This document shows, in pieces, positions 33,257 through 45,522 of a DNA stretch of 47,173 bases. Both the position numbers and the translations under genes were made by a program. Origin of the DNA: Scenedesmus sp. ARA3 (lineage: Eukaryota; Chlorophyta; Chlorophyceae; Sphaeropleales; Scenedesmaceae); assembly GCA_004335835.1 (NCBI GenBank), contig RWJK01001855.1, forward strand, positions 1 to 47,173, written 5' to 3'. Numbering within the stretch: the first letter of the stretch is position 1; each line of letters begins with the position of its first letter. Below the pieces are notes generated by a model, which saw only the letters and a list, made by a program, of their open reading frames with translations, made no database searches and was not told where the DNA came from.

Positions 33257-35343
33257 CTATAGCACAGCGCCCCGGACTGGCGGCAGCGCAGACCCCAGCT
33301 GCTTGGAGCTGCCATTGCTGCACAGATGCCGTGCGCCGCCGCTGCCAGCGTCTCCAGACCTGGCGTTGCTTGCAACAGCCGGCAGCGTGACCTTGCTGGA
33401 CGCTGCCGATGAAGCCGATGACGATGACGCAGAAGAAGCCCCTGACAAGGTGCTGCGCCTCGGCTGCATGCCTTGGCAGCTGCTGCTGTTGCGCAGCAAA
33501 GCGCCTGCCTCACCCCGCGCCCCAGCTTCACTGCGGCAGCCCACACTGGCCTCATTTGGTGGCCGCCGCTGCACCGCGCTGCCATCGCTGCCACAGCTGC
33601 TGCCGGAGCCGCGCCGTGCAGCTGCAGCTGTGCCGCAGCTGCTAAAGGACTGCAGCGACAGCCGCTCATCAGCATCATCTGCCTGAGCGTCACCAGGGCA
33701 GTGATGGCTGCGGCCGCCAGCTGCACTTGGGACAGCCCAAGCACCAGTTGCTGCTGCTGCTGCCGCCGGCGGGCCGACCAGCATATGGCTGGACGGCCTA
33801 GCAGCACCATCGCTTGTACGCCTGCTGGCGCTCGCTGCTGTCAGCTGCCCGGCCGCCTGCTGCGGCCGCTTCCCAAGCGACACCTGCTGCTTCAGGCCCT
33901 GTCTGCTGCTGCTGCTGCTGGCAGCGGAGACCTGCTCCTGCAACCGCTGCAGCCTGGCATTTGGGTCTCTCAGCTGCTGCTGCAGCTTGTGGCGTGTTGC
34001 TGCCTTCTGGGTGTGCTTCTGGCGCCTGCAACGCAGAGGAAATCGGTCCACGGCCAGCAGCCACACTGAGTATCCGTGCACCTGGCACCGTGTGCGCGTC
34101 ATCCGTTATCTGGGGAGGCATGCACACCATGTCACAGGCCCCACTGGCTGCAAGCAAGCAACATCACCTGCAGGCAGGTGCCTGCTGTGCAATGCGCAGA
34201 GGTATGATGCAACGCGCCCACTGTAACAAACCACTTGCTGACAGTAGCTGCTACCCAGCGCACCTGTAGTATGCCTCCGCAGTGGCTCTGTCTGTAAAGC
34301 CCCACTCCTGCATCAGCTGCTGCAGCTTTGCCTCATGCCGGGCAGCTGCAGCGCTAGCAGTGCCGCCAGCACCAGCAGCATGGCCAGCTCCGCTGTCAGG
34401 CGCTGACAGATTATCACCAACACCACATTCAGCAGCGCCGCCAGCGCAGCCAGCACTGCTTGGCTCAGCTCTAGGAGCCCGTGACGCTGCTGGCTGCGCT
34501 GCAGCTGCTGCCGCCTGCATTGTGCTGTAGCTGCTACTGGTGGCAGCAGCCAGCACTTGATAGTCAGCACCGCTACCGGCAGCGCCGCCGCCGCTGCTGC
34601 TGCTGCCGCCGCCAGCATGCAGCGCCCAGCTACTGCCACAACCGCGCACCTCCGGCTGCATCAGCTCTTGCAGCAGCGCAGGCGACATCGAAACAAAGTC
34701 ATCTGCAACCCCTTCAAACCCACCATCCCAGCTGGAGGCCTCTGCACCCAACTGCACACCCCCAGCAACTGCTCCAGCAGCTGTTGCTGCACTGCTGCTG
34801 CCGCATGCTGCTGCAAGCGCTGCCTTCAACCGCCGCCGGACTCCAAAGCCCCTGACAGCTGCCTGGATACGCACTGCTGCAGCATGCCGCTGCGCCGCAC
34901 CCTCCAGCAGCTGCTGCTGCTGCCGCTGTCGCATCAGCACTACCTGCTGCCTTGCTTGGCAGCCGCGCCACATGCTCTGCAAGCTGACTGCAGCTGCTGC
35001 CAGCACCTGCTGCTGCTGGTGCTGCTGCAGCTGCTGTTTGTACAGCAATCGCGTGCACCGGGCACGCCAGCTGGCCTGCAGAAGCTCGGCAGCACCGCTC
35101 AGCACCGCCGCTTGCTGTGCTGCATACTGGGGGTGCTGGGTCAGCTGCTGCTGGTGTTGGCTGCATGGATGATGCGTGAGTTGCTGCAAGTACTGGTGGT
35201 CCAGGCAGATCCCAGTTGCAGTCCCTTCCGCTGTACCTGCTTCTGCTGCTGCCAATGACAATAACAGTCTGGTGCCAGCAACAGGCTGTACCATGTTACT
35301 GGGGGTAGCTGCAGGCCTGACGTGCTGGCATGTGCTGCCTGTG

Positions 35344-35398
<55 letters not shown>

Positions 35399-36982
35399 GC
35401 TGCTGCAGGGCCTGGTTGAAGACCAGCATCGCCCTGGTGCTGTAGTCCCACTGCTCTTCCATGGCTGGCATCCAGCTGCTGCTGCTGCTGCTGCTGCTGC
35501 TGCTAGGCACTGTGCCTGCTGCTGCTACTGCTGCTGCTGCTAAGTGGCTGCCTGGCAGCTGATGCTGCGGCTGTCCCTGACCAGAGCTCTGCTGTGAATT
35601 ATCTTGCTGCTGTAACGACTGAGCATGCACAGCATCAGCAGCTGCATTGGCAGCAGCTGTCAAGCCAGGCACCCATGCAGCTGCGGTTGCTGCTGCCAGC
35701 ACAGCAGAACAGGCATAGCCTGTCACCTGCAAGTTCCTACTCAAGCTGCCGGGCCCCGCTGCCAGCATATCGCCAGCTGCAGCTGCTGCTGTTTCATTCA
35801 CTTCTTGCTGCAATGGCTGGCTTATACGTATGCTGCCCCTTCTCAGCTGCCGCATCAGCTCTACACCCAGCACAGCATTGCTTGCGACCACACGACCAAC
35901 GGCTGCAACCTGCTTTAAGGGAACATGGCTGTAACCAGCTGGCTGCAACTGCTGCTGTTGCTGTTGCCAGGGCAGCTGCTGCAGCTGCTGGCTGCTGTGC
36001 CCTTCATACAGCTCATCCCTATCAATCTGACGCAGCCACGGCAACACAGCCGCGACCTGCTGCCTGTACCAAGCTGTTGCATCCCCGGCTGGACTGGCAT
36101 CCTGCTGCTGCTGCTGCCAGCCAGGGCCAGCCAGACTGCAGCAGGGGTTGTCATGCAGCTGCAGCTGCTGCAGGCAGGGTACGCCTGCCACACATGCCAA
36201 GCTGTGCCGCAGATCTGCCAGCTGGTTGAAAGACACATCCAAGGTGTGCAGCTGCAGGCAGCTATCCAGGCGCTGCAGCTGCCTGATCTGGTTGTCTGCA
36301 ATGCTGAGCTGCTGCAGGTGCGGCAGCGGAGGCAGGCTAGGCCAGCTGGCAACGCGGTTGCTGGACAGGTCCAGCTGCTGTAGCAGGGGCAGGTGCAGGG
36401 ATGCTGGGAAGCTGCTGAGGCAGTTGCCAGAGGCGTCCAGGCGCTGCAGCAAGTTGCAGCCGGCCAGCCCCTGTAGCCCCACACGGCAGCAACGCAACAC
36501 AATTGGTAAAAACATGCAGAATACATCTTGGTATGTGAGCGGTGACCTACTAGCTTTTGGCCAACGGGACACAATAAATGAGCTGCGAAACTGCACAATG
36601 TCTTTGCACAAAAGCTGGCGGGCACCAGCACCAGCACTCTGGGCAGCCTGCCAGGGCTGCTGCATTGACATGCAAACCCATGCAGGCGCAGCAAGGCAGC
36701 CTTACCAGCAGGCAGGTGAGTTTGTTGCGGCTCACATCCAGCTGCCGCAAGCTGCTGCAGCCCTGCAGGCCAGCCAGATCCCTCAGCTGGTTGCCAGGCA
36801 GCCGCAGCACCTGCAGGCACACCAGCCAGCTTGACAGCTGCAGCGTGCTGCTCTGCTGCTGTGGATGATGCCTGCTGGTGTCCCTGCATGAGATCAGCAG
36901 GCTGGTGAGCTGGTTGGCTGCGAGGGACAGCTCCTGCAGGCTGTGCTGCTCTGGGCCAGGTGATCGAATGCCACAGCTCAAA

Positions 36983-37043
<61 letters not shown>

Positions 37044-37093
37044 NNNNNNNNNNNNNNNNNNNNNNNNNNNNNNNNNNNNNNNNNNNNNNNNNN

Positions 37094-37154
<61 letters not shown>

Positions 37155-40100
37155 CAACATTGAGTTGTTTCATGTGGTTGCTGTCCAGCAGCAGGCTTCT
37201 CAGCTGTGGGTGACTGGCAAGGGTGGGCAGTTCCGTGAGCGCATTGTCCTGCACCCACAAACGAAAAGTCACTCAACCACACTGGACAACAGGTGTGCCT
37301 AGCCCACTGGCCTGGGGGCATGACATGTGCTGGCTGACCACACCATACCATATGCTGCTGCATGTTCACCTCAGGTCATTTGTGCCAGTTGTTTGCAGAT
37401 TATACATGCATGAATTAGCAAGGAAGTCCCATGACAAGTGCCTGCAATGTGCTTCCAGCACTGCCAGCCGCCTGTATAAGCACATCCTGCTACAAACGGC
37501 AGCCGACCCCAGCTCACCTTGGCAGACAGCTGCTGCAGCTGCTGGCAGCCAGCCAGGCCCTCCAAGGAGCTCAGCTTGTTCATGTTCACAGCCAGGCCCT
37601 GGCAGCAGCAAAGGCAACAGCAAGCAAGAACACCGCACATTATGTCGAACCCGAGTGTTGCCTCTAGAGGCAGATCTGTACTTGCCTGGCATGAAAGTTT
37701 GTTTGCCGCAGTACACAAGCCAGCAGACCAATGACCTCAACATACTGGAGCAGTGCATGCACATCGGAGAGCTCTTGCACCAGCAACGCCTGCTTAATCA
37801 TCCTGTGTACTGCTGGCACTCAGCGGCTTGGCCCTGTCTGCTGTATGTGGCTAGTTTGCTTGCTGCAGCTAGTGGCTCACCGTCAGCTGCGGGCACAGCT
37901 GGCCCAGGCCCTGCAGGTCCAGCAGCTGCTCCAGTGACAGATCCAGCTGGCGCAGAGTTGCCAGCCCTCCAGCAGGCACAGCAGCATTGGCTGCAAGCAG
38001 CTGGTGCAGGCGCTGCAGGCCTGGCTGCTGCTGCAGCTGCTGAGACTGGGGGTTTGCTGAGCCCAGCAACCTATTGCTGCTTTCGCAGCTGCTGCTACTG
38101 GTATAGCTGGGTACAGCACTTGTGCCACAGCTGCTATCAAGTCTGCTGCAGCTGCAGCAACTGCTGCCTGCTGGGCTCTGTACCAAGCTGCTGCCGGTAG
38201 CAGCAGCAGCAGCATGCAGGTGTGCTGTCCATTCGTGCTGCAGCTGAGCCACAGGGTGTGGCCCCACCACCCGCGGCTTACTGTAAGCTGCTACATGGCC
38301 AGCGCTGCACATGCCTGCATGACCTGTGGCCCAATCAAGCCCGGGCACCTGCTGTGGGTGTTGCTCCTGCTGCTGCTGCTGCTGCTGCTGCTGATCATGT
38401 TGCGGCAGCTCCCCTGCCACATATGTGTCTGCACTGCCGGCAGCAGAAGTAGCGGCAGCGGCTGCAGGCTGGTCCACCAAGACAGGTAAGGCCCAGCTTT
38501 CCTCAACAGCTGCTTCTGCCCACGCAACGCCGCTGCTGCCACTGCCAGTTTCAGCAACGGTTGCTGATTCCAAGCTGACAGCGCAGCTTGCAACGCAGCA
38601 GCTGCCTGCGCACGCAGCAGGAGGGCAGTGCCCGGTTGCAGCAAACAACATAATCTTAGCTTGAACACAAAGCTGCCCAATAACCACATTGTGCATCACT
38701 GTGCACCTGATACTTCCAATGCAACATTCCATACTATGATAGCAAATGGGCAAGCCAACTGCAAGCTGCTGCGACGCAACGTGTGCGGGTGACCACACGA
38801 TGTCATGTGCACAAGCAGTTGATACGCGCCCTGTCTCACCTTCATGCAAGCCCGCTTTGCAGGAGGCTTCCACCGCCCGCAGCGCTGCCACGACATTGCT
38901 CGCCAGCCCCAAAGAAAGACAAGCCTGCGCGTGCTGCCACAGCCGCTGCACAGCCAAGCCAGCTGATGAAGAACCAGCATTTGAGCTCGGCCTCTGCTGC
39001 TGCTGTCGCTGCTGCTGCTGGCAGATGGTGGGGCTGGGCAAGTGTGCACAGCTGCTGCCAGCACTGTTTGAAGCTGTGCAAGCCCGCAGTGCCAGCTGCA
39101 CCCAGCTCAGCATATCCTGCAAGCCAGCACTGCCAACTGCCGTGCTGCTGCTAGGCGCTGCAGCTGCTGCATGACATGCTGCAGCTGCTGCTGCCAGCTC
39201 AGCAGCAGCAGCAGCCCTTCGCTGCTGCAAGCGCTGCTGTGCCTGCTGCACCTGCAGCTGATCAACACCCTGCTGCCTTGCAGCTGCTGCTGCGTTCTGG
39301 ACGTCTTTTAGGCTGCCTGACTGTGCCGCTTGCTGTAGCCGCTCTACTGCTGCTTGCTGCACTGCCTGCAAGCGCTGCTGCACGGCAGTTATAACATCTG
39401 CTGTGATACCAAGCTGAGCTGCATCCAGCAATAACTTCTGTACCTCTGCATAGTCAACAACTGCAGGCTCATCTCCAGCTGCATCAGCTGCATTGGCAGC
39501 TGGCTGAACTGTTGATCCTGCGCCAGCAGGGGCAGCAGCCAACCCCAGATGCTGCTGCAACAGCAGCACCATCTGCTGCCGCTGCTGCTCTAGCTTACCA
39601 GCTGCTGCAGCAACCTGCTGCTCCAGGCCACCAAAGCCTCTGCACACCCGCATGAGCTGTTCCAGCAGTACTGCACATTTTGGCTGCTCAGCTGCAGCAG
39701 CAAGTTGCACTCCCAATGCCTCCCTGTACTGCAAGATAGCGCGCCTTGCTGCTGCCACATCACATGACACTCCCAGCTGCTGGCAAGCAGTCACCGCTGC
39801 CTCAAACTCTCCGACATTAAAGCAGTCTGCAGGTGCTGCTGGCTGGCCACAACTGCTGCTGTGGTCATCAGTAGGACTGCAGGTGCTGCAAGTCAGCTCG
39901 CATGCTATCTGGGCAGCAGCAGCGGCAGCCTTCAGTGCAGTAGCGACACGCGCAGCTGCTGTTGCATCACGCGCACGTGCCGTCTCCAGTGCAGCTGCTA
40001 GCTGCTTGCCTGGCAGCCCAAGCTGCAACGCCACATCAACAGCACCCTGCACTTGTGCCAACGGCAGTGATGTGACTGCTGCTGCAAGTGCCTGCTCTGC

Positions 40101-42214
40101 TACTTGCCTGCGGCGCTCGTACGTTTTCTGGCAGGCTAGCAGCTGCTCCTGCAAGCCAGGGAACCTGGCTGCAGTGGCAGCAGCTGCTGTGTAGGCAGCA
40201 TAGTTGCCACAGTCTGCTGCATGCTGCAGCTGCTGTGCAGCAGTGTGCATGCTCATGCTGTGCGCTGCAATCGCTTCGTCAACCTCCGCACCGCAGCCTG
40301 CACAGCAATTGAAGCAGCAGCAGATTGCACAGGCCGAATGAAGTTCCGACAGCTCGACGTGCGGGCCCTTTCCATCATTGCACAGCCAGCAAAGCAGCAT
40401 GACAGCAAGGTCTCATGCCTGCAACAAGTAACATGCTGCCTGATGCGCGCTCATAGTATACACACCTGCTTGACGAGCTTGGTCTGCCGCACGTTGCACT
40501 GCCGGCTGCTGCCCCTGCAGCAGCGCCTGCTGCAGCTCAGCAAGCAGCTGCTGCTGCACCTGCAGCCGCTGCACCAGCCGCCGCACTGCAGCACCCCTGC
40601 AGGCTGCCTGCAGGCAAACAGCTGCAGCAACCTTCTGTGCACGTGCTGGGCTGAGCTTGTACGCCTGCCAGGCCCGTGCAATGCTCCAAGCTGCCATGTA
40701 GCGCCGTGCTGCTGCAACGGCCTGCTCCTGCAGCTGCTGCAGACAGGCTGCTTGTGCTGCTGCGCGTGCCGCCGCAGCTGCTGCCTGCGCATGGGGCAAC
40801 ATGACAGGTTCACTTTATCACACTTGCTGCATGCTTGCAGGAATCGACAATCACAAAGTACGGGCTTGCAGGAATGGCAGTGGGCTGTGTGGGCAGGTCA
40901 GCTTCACCAGCCAATGCATGTCTTCGTACCTGCTGCTCCAGCAACTGCCGGAGTGCAGCTTGCTCATCCAGCAGCTGCTTGTGAGCAGCCTGCGCAGCTG
41001 CACGCTCAGCAGCCAGCTGTTCCTCCGCTTGTGCTGCTGCTTGTGCTGCTGCTTGTGCTGCTGCTTCAGCATCAGCTGACGTGTCTGCTTCTGCTGTTAC
41101 TAAAGCTGCAGCCGCAACATCAACCATTGAAGCACAGGGCAGAAGCTGTGTGCCGTTATCCGCAGCAGTTGCTGTACATGCTGCCGCTGCTGATTCTGCA
41201 GTGCCAGCCGCATCTTGCAATGTTGCTCCAGCTGGCTCCTGAGCCCAGGCTGTTACTACTGCTGCTGCTGCTGAAGACGATGTTGTAAGTGCCGCATAGT
41301 CTGGCTGAGCGACGTGTGATTCAGTGTCTGCTGGCAATGGCGCAGGTTGCTCTCCTGTTGCTGCTGTGAAAACTGTGCTAGGCAAGGCGTCATCATTGCT
41401 GCCTGCGTGACATAGTCCCTGCTGCTCTGTACAATCAGGTGCCGTTTCTGGTGTGCCCGGCACACAATTAATGCATGCTGCAGCTTCTGCAGCTGTTTGT
41501 GCATCACAGCCTGCTGCTGGCTCACATGCTGCAGCTGCAGGCTCTGCTGCAACTGACCAGCTATCATTACCATCCTGTGTGAGCAGCGTGAAGGCCCTCA
41601 CTGCTGCTGCTACATCATCGCTGGCTGCTTTTTGGTGCAGCTGCTGCACTTGCTGATTGCGTTGTGGTTGCTGCTGTGCAGTGGATGGCAGCTGCTGCAC
41701 TTCCTGCAGTGTTGCTGCCAGCTGGTCAGCCAGCTGCTCTCGTGCAGTGATGGCAGCCCTGAGGGCAGCAAATGAGCTGGGCTCCTGCCATTGTTCACCC
41801 TGGTCATCTGCTTGCAGGACAGGTGCAGGAACAGCAGACTGAGCTGGCAGCCTGCTACTGTCTGGCAGGTTACATTGCAGCTGTCAGTTCAAACACCCCG
41901 GCCGCTGATAGATTGTGCAGCATGAGCATAGAGGAGTAGCAGTCCAAAAAATGCTTACAAGCTGTTGAAGCGCATGCAAGTCAATGTGCCCAATCCTGCT
42001 TACCACCGAGCTCCTGTGCTGTGCTGCTCCCAGTCCGCGAGGCTTGGTTTGGCATGCTGCGGGTGCCTCTACCTGTTGTGCTGCTGCTGCAGCTATTGGA
42101 TGCATTATCAGCTTGCGGCAGCCAGTCGTGAGACAGTGCTGCCAGCTCCTTTGCAAATTCTGCTTCCACATCAAAGTCAGCAAGTGCATCATTTGCAACA
42201 GCCATGCCAGGCAT
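33257..42214 (-). CDS. LRRIQ1: LRRIQ1-like protein: leucine-rich repeats and IQ motifs (about 2,414 aa)
   Basis: Nine exons: 42214-42004, 41861-40930, 40784-40466, 40297-38840, 38605-37881, 37598-37518, 37248-36706, 36470-34264, 34025-33257. The N-terminus (MPGMAVANDALADFDVEAEF then AKEL) resembles the acidic LRRIQ1 start. Exon 3 has an IQ-like motif (CLQAACRGAAVRRL). Exon 4 holds Ala/Leu helical repeats of about 45-50 residues. LRRs of the LxxLxLxxNxL type run from the end of exon 5 into exon 8, and exon 6 is a single 27-residue unit. They close with an LRR-cap-like WYRQQVAAVLPWLRQIDRDE. Three IQ-like motifs follow (SWRARCTRLLY, LQSMWRGCQARQQ, IQAAVRGFGVRRR). The C-terminal EWGFTDRATAEAYYR then LRDPNARLQRL, split by an intron, is the family signature. 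LRRIQ1 is known as a ciliary-type protein that probably binds calmodulin. A 50-N gap lies in exon 7, and the exon 4-5 junction is unsettled. Confidence 0.75.
35343..35398 (-). repeat. (CAG)n tract in LRRIQ1-like exon 8, read as poly-Gln
   Basis: About 18 triplets encode a Gln run following FNQALQQRQQQ, between the LRR block and the C-terminal IQ motifs. Confidence 0.8.
36985..37152 (-). repeat. Long (CAG)n tract inside LRRIQ1-like exon 7, with assembly gap
   Basis: A CTG run on the plus strand flanks the N gap on both sides. In the frame fixed by the surrounding LRRs (HMKQLNVAG before, LSCGIRSPGPEQHSLQEL after) it encodes poly-Ser, inserted between two leucine-rich repeats. The true copy number is unknown because the gap lies in the repeat. 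Confidence 0.8.
37044..37093. other. Assembly gap (50 N)
   Basis: The N run lies within a pure CTG/CAG tract, so the missing bases are almost certainly more of the same triplet. The stated length should not be trusted. Confidence 0.95.
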
Positions 42215-42733
42215 ACGTCTGGCACTGCAGATGGCATGTGAAGCTGCTAGCAGCAGATGCTAGCTCGAGTTGGACGACAGCCACAGTTGTAGTTCCGGTG
42301 TAGGGTCACGGTCAGCAGAAAGTACATGACGAAGCAAGCCTGAGGCCATCACTGCTGTGCTGCTATCCTGTCAGTGGTATGTACACAGTCTTGAGAGTCA
42401 GCCAACACGCAGTGACTTCTACCTAAACAAGCTCTCGTGTTTTGTGGAGCCACGTTGACAGCTAGAGAACATCGTCCCTGGTGGTCGTTCAACTGTGTCA
42501 CACCCCAAGCCCTAGACAGTTTCACTGACACACTGCCACATCCACTGGTCGCTGGGCAAATGTGATTAAAACGCAGAATTTGTTGTGTCTGAGCAGGTTT
42601 TAGCACCTTGAGGCCAGCTAGTTCTTCCCTCTGCTGCAGAACTCCGCGTTGCTTCACAGCGTCTGACAAATTTCTCCTCAAACGGTCTCCTGGGGTTCGA
42701 TCGTCAGTTCAACAGCACTGCTGTAGGCCAGCC
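42215..42733. promoter_or_regulatory. Divergent intergenic region between LRRIQ1-like and FBXO9 genes
   Basis: The two start codons face away from each other across 519 bp, so both promoters must fit here. The stretch has none of the CAG repeats of the neighbouring exons. A GATTAAAA at about 42564 lies some 170 bp before the FBXO9 ATG and is only a candidate core element. No specific transcription-factor site can be supported by eye. Confidence 0.45.
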
Positions 42734-45483
42734 ATGGCCGCGGTGACATTGGAGGAGGTGCTGACCCACCAGACTAGGCCATGGTTAGCGCTGTACGGTG
42801 TGATGCTCAAGCCCAGGCGCCACACTGAGCAACACATCAACGAGGTGCGTTGGCTGTTATGCTTGAAGGCAGCAACACGGCCAGGGTGTCTGCAGGCAGC
42901 AGCCCGCCTGTTGTTGGCCACAGAACTGTAGCATGCATATAGTACAGTTGTGCACATGAAACACACCGAAACAGCATGTGGACATGCCATGCAGTCTTAT
43001 GGTAGCGCCAGCACAGCCCCACGGTTCGTGCATGGACGCCGGCAGGTTCAATGGATGCTGCTGCTGCTGCTGCTACTATCTGCAGGAGGATTTGGCACCC
43101 ATTCAGCGGCTGCTCACAGATGAGCTGATGACAATCATCTTCAGCCACCTGGGGCCATACACTCTGGGCCAGGCAGCATGCGTGTGCAGGCAGTGGAGGA
43201 GCCTGACTGATGTGAGCTGAGCTGAGCTGCGCTGCACGCTGTGAAGGGCTGGGAAGCAGTAGGCGCAGCAACAGCAGCAGCATCTAGAAAGCAGTAGCTG
43301 CAGCATCAGCAGCAGCCACACCAGCAGTGGCAGCAGCTTGCATGCTGGATACCATCCAACAGGTCATCTCTTGACCAGTTGACCAGTTGTGCCATGCATC
43401 TTACACTAGCAGCAGCAGCAGCAGCAGCAGCTCAGAGACAGCTAGCATGGCGGTGCCTGTGCTGCACAGGAGACATCAGACCCGGCAGCAAGGCTGCGCA
43501 GCACAGCGGCCTGTCCTCCTGTTTTTGACTCGCACGTCTTTGCTGCACTGCCTCGCGTTCGCTGCTGCAGCACCAGCAGCACTGGCATGCAGCATGTGAG
43601 CAGGCGTATGGGCCCTGCCACAAGGATGTCAGCTGCTGCCTGCAGACAGTGCGCAAGAGCTTTAGGTAAAAGCGCCTGAGCATGCCTGATGTTGAGTTAG
43701 CCGTTAATTTGGTACTGAGGCATGCAAGCAACAGCGTATATGTGCACTGCGACGTGGCAGACATCCAGGGTGATGGACACGTGCGCTGTAGCCAGCTGAT
43801 TTGTGCCTGCGCAGCTACAAGCACAGCAAGTGCATACAACTGCATTAAAACGTGGAAGGCGACTTTACAAGAAGCTGCAGTGCTGGAGTCGTCTTGCCAG
43901 CGGCAACCACCTTGCGCCGCTGCTGCACCTGCCTACACTGTGCTGCGTGGCGCTGTGGTGGCCTGCTGCTGCTGCTGCTGCTGCTGCTGCAGGGGCAGCT
44001 GGCGGCGCTGCTTCCTGGAGCAGCCGCATGGCGACCTTTTAAAAGAGATGTTACCCTGCAATCCATTGCCAGCTGTGGTCACCACTCACACGTCTGCTGC
44101 ACCTGCTTGCACTGCACTTATTGTGAGGACGTGCTGTAGGGGCAGCTGGCGGCGCTTCTTCCTGGAGCAGCCGCACCTGCGCTACGAGGGGCTGTATGTC
44201 AGCCGCAACACCTACATCAGGCAGGGCTCCAGCGAGTGGCGGCGCGAGCGCAGCTGCTACCTTGTCACGTACTTCAGGTGCGGCCACATGGTCCGGAGCA
44301 CAGCAGGCAGCACGATGCATGTGCGGGCTGAGTTTGTAGGCGGGCGCATCATGGCTGTACAGCCAGTGCTGATTGACGAGCTGGAAGACGAGTTGTATTG
44401 GTATGACGGTGCAGGAGAGATAAGGCCGCTGGCCACCGCACGAGGCGCAGGGGCAGTACTGCTTGTGATGCACACACTCGGTGTGCTTGTGCTTTGTGAT
44501 GCTGCTGACTCTGTTTGGTGGGCATCCTGTGGCTTCTGCGGTGCTGAGCTTAGCATGTCCACCGTACCTGAAGCTGGGCCTTTCAGCTTGCCTTGTCCAT
44601 GGTTTGTTGTTTGTTGCTGCTGCAGGTACTTCCGCTTCTTCCCTGATGGCACGCTGCTGTACCGTACCAGCCCCCTCACAGTGTCAAAGGTGGCCAAGAG
44701 CATGCAGGCGCGCAGCAGCACAGCAGGGGCAGCAGCACCCTCAGCAATGCAGAAGCTGGACCAACACGTGTATGCAGGCAGATATGTCATCAAGGTGCGC
44801 TGGGGCTGCAGCGTCTGCAGCAGCAAGCCAGCACGTGTACCGGTGTTGCAGCCGGCTGCTTAAGCTGAATGTGTAATCTTTGCCAGCCAGTATGGCAATG
44901 CATGTATGCGTGCGCTCTGGTCCTCAGTCACACATTCAAGGGCAGCATGCGTTGCTGAAGGCCCTAATTTGCCTGCTTCCTCGGGCTCTACAGCTGACCT
45001 CTGCTCCCTTGCTGCATGCACGCTGACAGCTGCTTCCTGCCCCTGCTGCTGCCGCAGGGCGGCAAGCTGTTTGTGATCATCGTGTACCCCAACAGTCGCA
45101 GCACCGAGGTGCGCGCGCGCTGCAACATCCGCGGCGTGCCGCTGCTGGGTGCTGCCAACCGGCTAGACCTGGAGGAGCTTGCGAGTTTTGACAGGGAGCA
45201 GGGCAGCAGCGCCAGCATGCTGCAGCAAGGTGAGGGTGGGTGGGGCTCAGCTTAGCACTTGCGGCGCCGGTTTGGGTGTGGGGGGCTGGCTGGACTCGGG
45301 AGGAACTGGCTAGCTTTGACAGGGAGCAGCAGGGCAGCAGCGCCAGCATGCTGCGGCAAGGTGAGGGTGGCGGTGACTTGGCGTGCTTCTGTTCTGTGCA
45401 TCAGCGGCATCTATGTCATCGCTGTCGTCAACGCTTACCTATGCTCTGTTTCTGTCCCTAACCGTGCTCCTGTTCTGCCTGCT

Positions 45484-45522
<39 letters not shown>

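Noticed and set aside
43682..44863. A single 393-residue plus-strand frame as the F-box gene product
   Set aside because: It reads through introns and the decoy exon copy; the seven-exon model keeps every conserved FBXO9 motif in phase.
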